Positions 56,501-64,000 of a stretch of DNA of 64,000 nt are shown one piece after another. The stretch comes from Usnea hakonensis (taxonomy: Eukaryota > Ascomycota > Lecanoromycetes > Lecanorales > Parmeliaceae): NCBI GenBank assembly GCA_013423325.1, contig BLJB01000467.1, forward strand, positions 1 to 64,000, given 5' to 3'. Each line of letters begins with the position of its first letter. Within the stretch, counting starts at the first letter, position 1. A program made the translations under genes and the position numbers. The notes beneath the pieces are model-generated. The model was not told the DNA's origin. It worked only from the letters and a program-made list of their open reading frames with translations, and did no database searches.

Positions 56501-59500
56501 TCTTATAATATCTCGTTAATATACTACTAGAAAGAGCTTAGCCTATTAGTTAGTCTAAATAGAAAGACTTTATATTTATATAATCCTAAAGCTATTATAA
56601 AAGTAGTTAAATCCTTATTTTTAGAATTTATTCTAAGCTTATTAAATATTATAATAATATCTAAGCGAGTAAGATATTTATAGTTTATAATCTTTCTAAT
56701 AACCTCCTCTATAAGAGGGAGGGGATATTAATTATATTTAATAAAGATATTTAGCTTTTAATAATCTATATAGAATTATAAATCGCCGTTAAATTTTAAT
56801 ATAAAGAAGATTAGTAATATATAAGGAGCTTTACTAGATATAATAAATCTCTTAGAGAGATTTTTAATAAGGTACTCTTTAACTCGCTATATCTTATATA
56901 GAAATATATAGTATACTCTACTTTACAGGGGCTTTATATTAGAAGTAAGCTTAATCTTATAATTATAGGACTAGTAAGGAGGGAGCTTATTAGTCTAGAT
57001 ATAATTAAAGATATCTTAAAAGTTCTAGTATTTAGAAGAAAGCTTTTTCTAAATCGCCTTAGGATCTATCTTAGGCGCTTTTATAACGTTTACTTCTAGG
57101 GTATCTAGGTAGTCCTTCTAATTAGCTAGAATAAAGATATTAATATCTTCTATAAATATAGCGAATAGCTATATCTCTTTAGCCCTTACTTAATAAGTAA
57201 GAAGGTTAAAGGTATCTATATTTATACTACGTATAGTAAAGGACTCTTTTTCTATTAAGGGTTATTCCCTCTAGAAGACTCTAGAGATAAACGGAATAGA
57301 TAAGATTTTAGTAATTTATACTTTCGGACTAGCCTTATTATTAGTAGGAAAGACTACTAAATTAGACTATATATTAAGTAAGACTCTATATTAGTTTATC
57401 TAGGGCTTACCGAGAATAATTATATATTATCCTAAATTAGTAATAAGTATAAGGATAGTTAGTTCCTTATAGTTATTAAATTCGAGATTAAATAAAAATA
57501 GATAAATAATAGAAGTCTTTAATATATTACTATTATATTTATATATACGTCGAGGCTTAAAAAGAGGTATAGATAAGATTTTAAATATAATATGTATAGC
57601 CGAAATTATCCTCTTATTAATAAAGTAGTATCCTATAATATTAATATTAATTAAAAGAGATATCTAGTACCTTTTTCCTTAGCTATATAGTATACCTAGT
57701 ACTATAAAGGGCTTTTCGGAAAATAGGGAGAACTCGGGTATAATCTAAAATAAGAGTACGAGGCTATTCTTATTATCCTCGGAATAATATTCTACTCCGG
57801 TAATATCTCCTATCGAGCCTTTAGTAAAGGATAGTCTTTTTCTAACCCCTCTAAATCTTTATAGTAATCCGAATTAGAAGATCTATCTATTAAGATTTTA
57901 TAAATCCGAGGGTCTTATTTATATAAGTTTAAATTATAGAAGCGAGCCTAATTATCTAGATAGTTATTCGTATAATATCTAGATTTATAATATTTAAAGT
58001 AGTTATCTTTAGCTATATTCTTTATCTAAATAATATTGCTTAGTAAAGTTCGCTTTACTAGACTATATATAGGTTTAAAAGCCGTTCTTAATAAGGTAGA
58101 GGCGAATACTACTCTTTTTATACTTCTAGATCGATCCTCCTATAATAAGACCTTATCCCGATTTTCTTATATAACTCTCTATAAGTTATCTAGCTTTATT
58201 ATATACTTCTTAGCTTCTTTAAGGGTAGTAAACTTAAATTACTAGTTATTCTAAAGGATCTAAAGCCGGGTTACTATCTTATTATATAACTCCTTAATAA
58301 GAAGATCTTTATTATACTTTAGATAAAAAGAGAGTCTTTTAAAGTTTAAGTAAAAGTTAGTAAACTATATAGCCTTTATTTATAATATTATAAACTATCT
58401 TTAGTAGTTCCGTTTATAATCCGAGTCTTCGAATACGATAATAAGTTTATTTATAATATTCTAGATAGTAAGAAAAGGGTTATTAGTATTAGCCTCTTAT
58501 CTAGAGTAAGTCTACTTTATAGCCTTTCCTCTAAGATATAAGAGTACGTATTTAATACGGCTCTCGTTATTATCCTAATAGTCTTTATTTATCTTTAGTT
58601 TAATTATTATCTTACTCTTCTAATCCTCCTAGATAGAATCTATATCGTTAGTAAAGAGAGGAGGATCCGGATACTTTTAAGAGCGCTTAATAGCGATTAT
58701 AGAAGATAACTTTATATTATTTTAAATATTTTAAAATTATTCTAATTTAAAATTTATAGATACGAGATCCTCTTATATATCTATTAATTATTATATAGTA
58801 AATTATTGCTTTACGATCTCCTTTTCTAATAACTAGAAGGTCTAAATACTTATATCCCTCTCTTAATAGATCTAATTTAGTATACTTAAAAACTCCTTAA
58901 GGTTCTCTTTAGCCTACTATATAAACTTATCTATAGAGGAGATATTCTAGGGAGTAGCTATATTATTACTTTTAGCTAGGGGTATTAATATTTTTCTAGA
59001 TACCCCTCTTAGTTATTATAAGCGATTAGTTAGATTAGGATAATAAGGAGTATCTTCTAAAGGCCCTAAAATATCGAGTTCGCCTAGGGATATTTCGGAA
59101 GCCTCTTAGAATATATTATAACGCGTTCTATCCTTATCTTCCGATACGAGTTTATCCCTTAGAATATCGTTAAGGCGTTTATCTTTATTACTAGAAAAAG
59201 ATATATTCTATAATTCTCTATACTTATTTAACCGGGTAATTAGTAGAGCTATTTAATATTTTAATAGATATTAGAAAGATTCTAGAGAAAAGAAAAAAAA
59301 GGTAGTAAAGAAATAATTTTACTCCCCTAGATTTATAATAAAAAATATAACTAATTATTAAGAGATAGTTAACTTTTTTCTAAACTAGGTATTAAAAAAG
59401 TAAAATTTTCTCCTTTTAATATATTAAATATAGGATTTTTATATAACCGTTTATTAATCGATTTAGCTAGTTCGATATATTTAAATACTTTAAAAGTATA

Positions 59501-59803
59501 TATCGAGAAAGGCGTTACTCCGCCTATAGAGTTATTATATTATTATTAAATAGTTTAGTTAGCCGTAGCTATACCTTCTCGAGGCGATTTCTTCTTTATC
59601 GTTAATAGTATAACTATCTAGCGGTACCGTATTACTTAGGCGTACTAGTAATACTCTATATTACTTAGGATATATCTAGTATATTATTACTAGGCCGTTA
59701 ATCTATAAATACCCCCTCTTAGGTTCTTTTAGCTCGTCTAAAGCCTCGAGCGGAATAATAATAGGATTATTAATATCGTACGATTAATAGATTAATTAAA
59801 TAA

Positions 59804-59987
59804 TATTAGGACTATAACTAGATATATATTAATAGTAGTATATAACGAGGATTTAATTAATAAGGAGATAAAATCTATATATAGGTATAAGAAAGATATA
59901 TAGGCAGAGAGGTACCAAGGCGCTAAACCCGAATAGGAAGGAGGTCACGTGTCTCCTTCAGCCCTGCAAGTAGTTACACTCGTAACA
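59804..59987 (-). repeat. 5' LTR of the chromovirus
   Basis: Partner of 53303-53486 and more strongly mutated (starts TATTAGGACT). The AGTAG target duplication follows directly. Confidence 0.9.
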
Positions 59988-59992
59988 AGTAG

Positions 59993-61938
59993 TATAAAAT
60001 ATATATTAAATAAAGTCCCTAGGCTCTCTCTTTATAATAGTATCTTATATAGTATAGAACTCTTTTAGTAATAATTCTATAACTATAAATAAAGATTATT
60101 TAAAATATTTAATAAATTATTTAGTCTACTTATTAAGGCTATTATTATAAATAATAAAATAACGCTAGTTATTAGATAGCTTAAAGATCTACTATAATAA
60201 AATAATATTATAAAGACTTAATTATAAGTTATTATAAATAACTTTAGAGCCTTTAATAATACTAAATTATTTTACTTTATTAATAAAGAGATATATATTA
60301 TAAAAAAAGGTATCTTTTCCTATATACTTAATTATAATATTAATATAGACTATCTTATTATTATAATTTAAATTAAAAAAACCGAGATTATTAATAATCT
60401 ATTTAGTAGGTATAGTAGAAGTAGTCCTAGAAGTAGTATTAATAATAGTATTAGTAATAAGACGTATAACTACTTACTTTGTTATAGTAAAAATTAATAA
60501 ATTAATAATATAGTAGATTACGTCTTTATCTATAATAGTAAAAGATAAATTTAAACTAATTAGCCTATATATTAATAATCCTAGTAGAGTATAGCTAGAT
60601 ATAAGACGTATATTTATAGGCTTATATTATTTAAAGAATTATATATAAGAAAGAGTCTTTTTAAGGTTTACTATATATTATAGAAAGCTTTAAACTAATT
60701 AATATAGATAGCTTATATTTTTATTCTAACTAAAGAGGTATAGACTTAATAAATTATCTAATTAGATAGTAACTATCTTAGAAGAATAAAGGTAGTTAGT
60801 AGTAAAATATAGTATAATAATACTAATATCTTATAATATTTTAGAAGCTTTATTAGTAGCCTCGTAAAAGGCTTTAATTTAATATATAATTTTAATAAGA
60901 GCTATAGAGGGCTCTAGAGTAACCTTCTATAATCGGCCGATAAGAGGGTCTAGCGAGTTAGAATATAAAGTAGACTATAAGGTAGCTAGAATAGAAGATT
61001 AATTAATAAAGATAAAGGTAGATTAGCTAATTAACTAATATAAAGAAATAATAAATTAAATAATTAAAGATAATAGTAGATATACCGATTACTAAATAGA
61101 ACTAATAGTAGATAAGATAATAAAGAAATAAGGTAGTAGTAGAGTAATAGCGGAAGTAATAGTACTACTACTTATTATAGTAGTAGCGAATAGTAAATAG
61201 TTAAATAAGTCTATTATTTATATAAATATATTATATATAAAGTAAATAAATTAAGTAAATATAAGTCTAAATAAATATAGCTCTATTTGTATATATAGAT
61301 TAGGAGCTAGTCCCAATTAGGACTTAGTACAATGCTAGAGAAGTAGGAGCCACCACCTACGGTAGCCTTCGGCAGATGAGGCCATGAGGCCTGCGGTAGC
61401 TATAACACTATAATTAGAATATAGAATAATTTTTACTTATAATATAAAGAGACTATAATTCTATATTAATAAAATAGATTAATCTATTATTAATAAAAGA
61501 AACTAGTAGCGTTAACTATTAATATAAATACTTTCTAGGCCTATTATAGAGTTTATTTGGGGGCGGAAACCGAGTGGCAACCGGTTAACAACCCTATTTT
61601 TTTTAGTTAAGGGTTACTAATAGAAAAAAAATCGTCTATATAAATAAAAGTAGTTATAAACCTTATATAAAGATATTTTAGTTATAACTTTTAAAGTTTA
61701 TAATTAGGGTTATAACCCTATTTTTTTTTAAAGAGGTTTATAACCGTTAAAAGTCGATTTAAAAAAAGATAACCGCGTTAATCGAAAAATTTAGACTTTA
61801 CGCTAAAATTTTAGAAATACGCTAAAAGTGGGTATTTCGGGTAGTCTCTATAGACTTATATAATAACGCTATTAATTTTATTATTTAAAAAATCGAATTT
61901 TTATAAAAATTTATATATATATATATTACTCTATTAGG
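59993..61938. repeat. AT-rich repeat block with a GC-richer patch
   Basis: Stop-filled AT-rich DNA without an assignable element. A patch of normal composition at about 61297-61395 interrupts it. Two copies of AACCCTATTTTTTTT (about 61591 and 61706) sit in a segment with several inverted AACCG/CGGTT words. No gene is seen. Confidence 0.5.
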
Positions 61939-61976
61939 NNNNNNNNNNNNNNNNNNNNNNNNNNNNNNNNNNNNNN
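61939..61976. other. Assembly gap (38 N)
   Basis: A run of N directly before an LTR-like start TGTTGAAAGTAGG, as expected where an assembler could not resolve repeats. True length and linkage across it are uncertain. Confidence 0.99.
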
Positions 61977-62160
61977 TGTTGAAAGTAGGTATGTGGAACA
62001 CTTGTTTCTTGGTTGATTAATTATGGAAGCACAAGAAATGTGTAAGACTATTTACAAAATACTAAGGCGCCAAGGTTACGTAACGAAGTTACGTAACTCG
62101 GTAAACCTTCCTATTTTAATACTCCTACTCGAGCGTATTTCTTCTTCTAAAAATTAAATT
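61977..62160 (+). repeat. LTR-like repeat, only lightly mutated at its start
   Basis: Begins TGTTGAAAGTAGGTATGTGG and contains GTTACGTAACGAAGTTAC. It is related to the fragments at 41833-41960 (inverse) and 42299-42470. Composition falls back to AT-rich after about 62160. Confidence 0.6.
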
Positions 62161-64000
62161 CTAACTCCCATATTAACTCTATACTATACGACGATAATAT
62201 TAGGGTAGTAGAGGTAATATAATAATATAATAATAAATATTAGACTATATAATAGCTCGATATTTAATCCCGTAATAATATTACTATATAAACTTTCTAC
62301 TTTTCGTAAAAATACGGTTATTTAAAAATCTTTTTTAATATCTACTAAGTATATACTAAATTTTAAGTAAAACGAGGTCGGAGGATATATATAAAGATCT
62401 ATATATTATATAAGGAATATTCTAAGTAGCTATAATAGCTATAATAGCTAAATAATAGCTAGGTAAATAGCTACGAGGCTAGAAATAATACTTTAGGGCC
62501 GAGATAGTATTATAAGTACTATAAGTACCCGTATAATACGGGTTAAAAAGGCCCCTATATACTAGTAGTTAAAATTAACTCTAGAGAGAAAAAAAAAAAG
62601 GATTAATTAGTAGTTAGTAATAAAGAGAAAAGATATAAGAGGAAAATCTACTAAGTATAGATTAATTAATAAGATTAATAAGCCGAATTATCTAGATTAG
62701 TTAATAGAACTAATTTAATACTAAGAGACCTAGATAATTTAGTATTTAAGGTACTAAGAGGGGATAATAATAATAGCGATAATATACCTAAAAAGGAGAT
62801 CTAGGAAGAGTAAATTATATATTAATCTTAATAATTAAGGGTTAAAAAGGGCGAATATCTCCTATAGACTATTTAGTCGTTAATTTAATTATCTTAGACT
62901 AATAGTCTTACGAAATATCTTAAACTTATCCCTAGAAAGAGTCTTAGTTAATCTATTAGCGACTTATAAATTAGTAGGAGTATATTTAAAGGCTACTAAT
63001 TTATTAGCTACTTTCTCCCTATAGAAATAGTTAGTAATATTAATATACTTAGTATAATTATAAGATCTAGAGTTTTTTAATAATATAATTACCCCCTAGT
63101 TATCTCTATAAATAATAATTATTTCTAGGCTATTACTATATCTAGAATATAAAGATATTAGTAGGCTTTATAACTAAATCGCCTTTTTAGTAGTTTATAT
63201 TTAGTTAATATATTTAGCCTTATATATAGAGAGGGTAATAGTAACCTAATATTTAAAGGACTAGCTAATTACTATATTTTCTATATTAAATATATAGTTA
63301 AAAGTAGAGTAACGAATAGTTATATTATCTATCTAGTTAAAGTTTATATAGCTAATTAAGTTTAAAAGAGTATTCTAAAAAACTAGTTCTATATTAATAA
63401 TCTCTTTAAGATATATAAAGATCCTTTTAACTACTTCCTAATACTTCTTAATTAGATTATATATATAATAACTAATTACTAAGATAGCGAAAGCTAGATC
63501 TAATCGAGTTCTAAATATTATATATATAAGAGATCCTATAGCTAATTAGTAGTAGGTCTTATTTTTTTAAATAGTCTAATAATTATCCTCTATTAGTTCG
63601 TATTTAGCTAAAGTCTCTATAAAAATAAAGATTAGCTTAGCCTCCTATATATTATTATCGCGGAGTATATATTTAATATATTTAGTCTATTTAAGGCGGA
63701 TAATTCTTTTAGCTCTATCTTAAGTTACTATTATCTTTAGATAATAAGTATAAGGCCCTAAGTTAGTTATTTAAAATTAAGTATTAAGAGTATCCTTAAT
63801 ATACTAGATATCTCTATAATTAGGACTAGTTATAAATACGTTATCTATATAGAGAGCTATAATAGTACCCCTATAATTATTAATAAATATATTATAATTA
63901 ATATTAATAGAATAGAGTCTTTACTCCTTTATAAAGTTAGAGAAAATATTATATTATATTTAAAGAAACTATTTTAGACTATATAGGGCCTTATTAAACT
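62161..64000 (-). mobile_element. Second Copia-like relic, cut by window end
   Basis: From about 62930 the sequence parallels 42950-43850: the RNase H region near 63170-63250 and the reverse transcriptase active-site region near 63840-63862 (YIDN on the minus strand). It has the same orientation as the first copy. The element continues past 64000, and all frames are broken by stops. Confidence 0.65.

Larger units (their letters stand above)
53303..59987 (-). mobile_element. Full-length chromodomain Gypsy element (chromovirus), RIP-inactivated
   Basis: A 6,685-bp element bounded by 184-bp LTRs that start TGTTAG/TATTAG and end GTAACA. It is flanked by AGTAG on both sides (53298-53302 and 59988-59992), the 5-bp target duplication. 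Minus orientation is shown by a polypurine tract (GAGGGGGGGGGG on the minus strand) next to the low-coordinate LTR and by the reverse transcriptase motif YLDNILIY at 56453-56475 (minus), a mutated YLDD. A chromodomain-like stretch lies at about 54220-54300 (ILGSRRYYN and YKVK on the minus strand), on the 3' side of integrase as in chromoviruses. Tryptophan and glutamine codons have become stops, as RIP predicts, so no protein can be made. Confidence 0.85.

Noticed and set aside
58036..58245. 69-codon open frame inside the chromovirus
   Set aside because: It lies on the strand opposite to the element's genes, in RIPped DNA, with no similarity; chance.
1..64000. CRISPR arrays, bacterial operons, tRNA or rRNA genes
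   Set aside because: The sequence is eukaryotic; no spaced repeat arrays were seen. No tRNA or rRNA was recognised by eye, although a covariance scan could still find a tRNA.
1..64000. Secondary-metabolite cluster or defence island
   Set aside because: No polyketide, peptide-synthetase, terpene, P450 or NLR-type genes; the genes are mostly single-copy housekeeping functions.

Overview
The window looks like a chromosome arm segment of a filamentous ascomycete (Pezizomycotina; a leotiomycete is my guess, not shown by the sequence). The reasons are short GT..AG introns of about 45-160 bp, fungal-type orthologues (COP9 subunit 4, Dnm1, Yea4, Tpc1, Mtd1, fungal rhodopsin-fold protein), and long AT-rich blocks in which paired repeats differ only by C/T and G/A transitions. 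That last pattern is the mark of repeat-induced point mutation (RIP).

Layout. 1-1.7 kb is an AT-rich RIPped block. 1.7-41.6 kb is a normal gene-bearing region with 16 protein genes, nearly all single-copy housekeeping functions: CSN4, a secreted PEBP-fold protein, a DUF2235 alpha/beta hydrolase, the mitochondrial-fission dynamin DNM1, a UAA-family nucleotide-sugar transporter (YEA4-like), the PP2A B/PR55 subunit, an unrecognised protein, the mitochondrial thiamine pyrophosphate carrier TPC1, a monothiol CGFS glutaredoxin (GRX3/4), MMS19, the NAD-dependent methylene-THF dehydrogenase MTD1, a seven-helix fungal rhodopsin-fold membrane protein, the ribosome-assembly factor RPF2, an EF-hand MscS channel, EMC3, SPC2, and a PLOD-type glycosyltransferase. 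Two small repeat relics interrupt this region: a 473-bp terminal-inverted-repeat element (31.4-31.9 kb) and a 0.6-kb AT-rich patch (36.8-37.4 kb).

From about 42.0 kb to the end (22 kb) the sequence is a nest of RIPped LTR retrotransposons without credible genes. It holds a Copia-like relic on the minus strand (about 42.6-49.3 kb), an unassigned relic (49.3-53.3 kb), a structurally complete chromodomain Gypsy (chromovirus) on the minus strand with 184-bp LTRs and a 5-bp target duplication (53,303-59,987), more AT-rich sequence, a 38-bp assembly gap (61,939-61,976), and a second Copia-like copy that runs off the window.

I reconstructed exon-intron structures by hand. In almost every spliced gene the total coding length closes in frame and the joined protein matches the expected family ends. 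Several genes share functional themes. GRX3/4 and MMS19 both act in cytosolic iron-sulfur protein assembly and lie next to each other. EMC3 and SPC2 are both ER membrane biogenesis factors and are divergently paired. There is no sign that the region is a biosynthetic cluster or a defence island. I found no convincing undescribed system; the most interesting items are the transposon structures, the complete Ser-Asp-His triad in the DUF2235 protein, the PLOD-type glycosyltransferase and the unrecognised gene at 17.4-18.4 kb.
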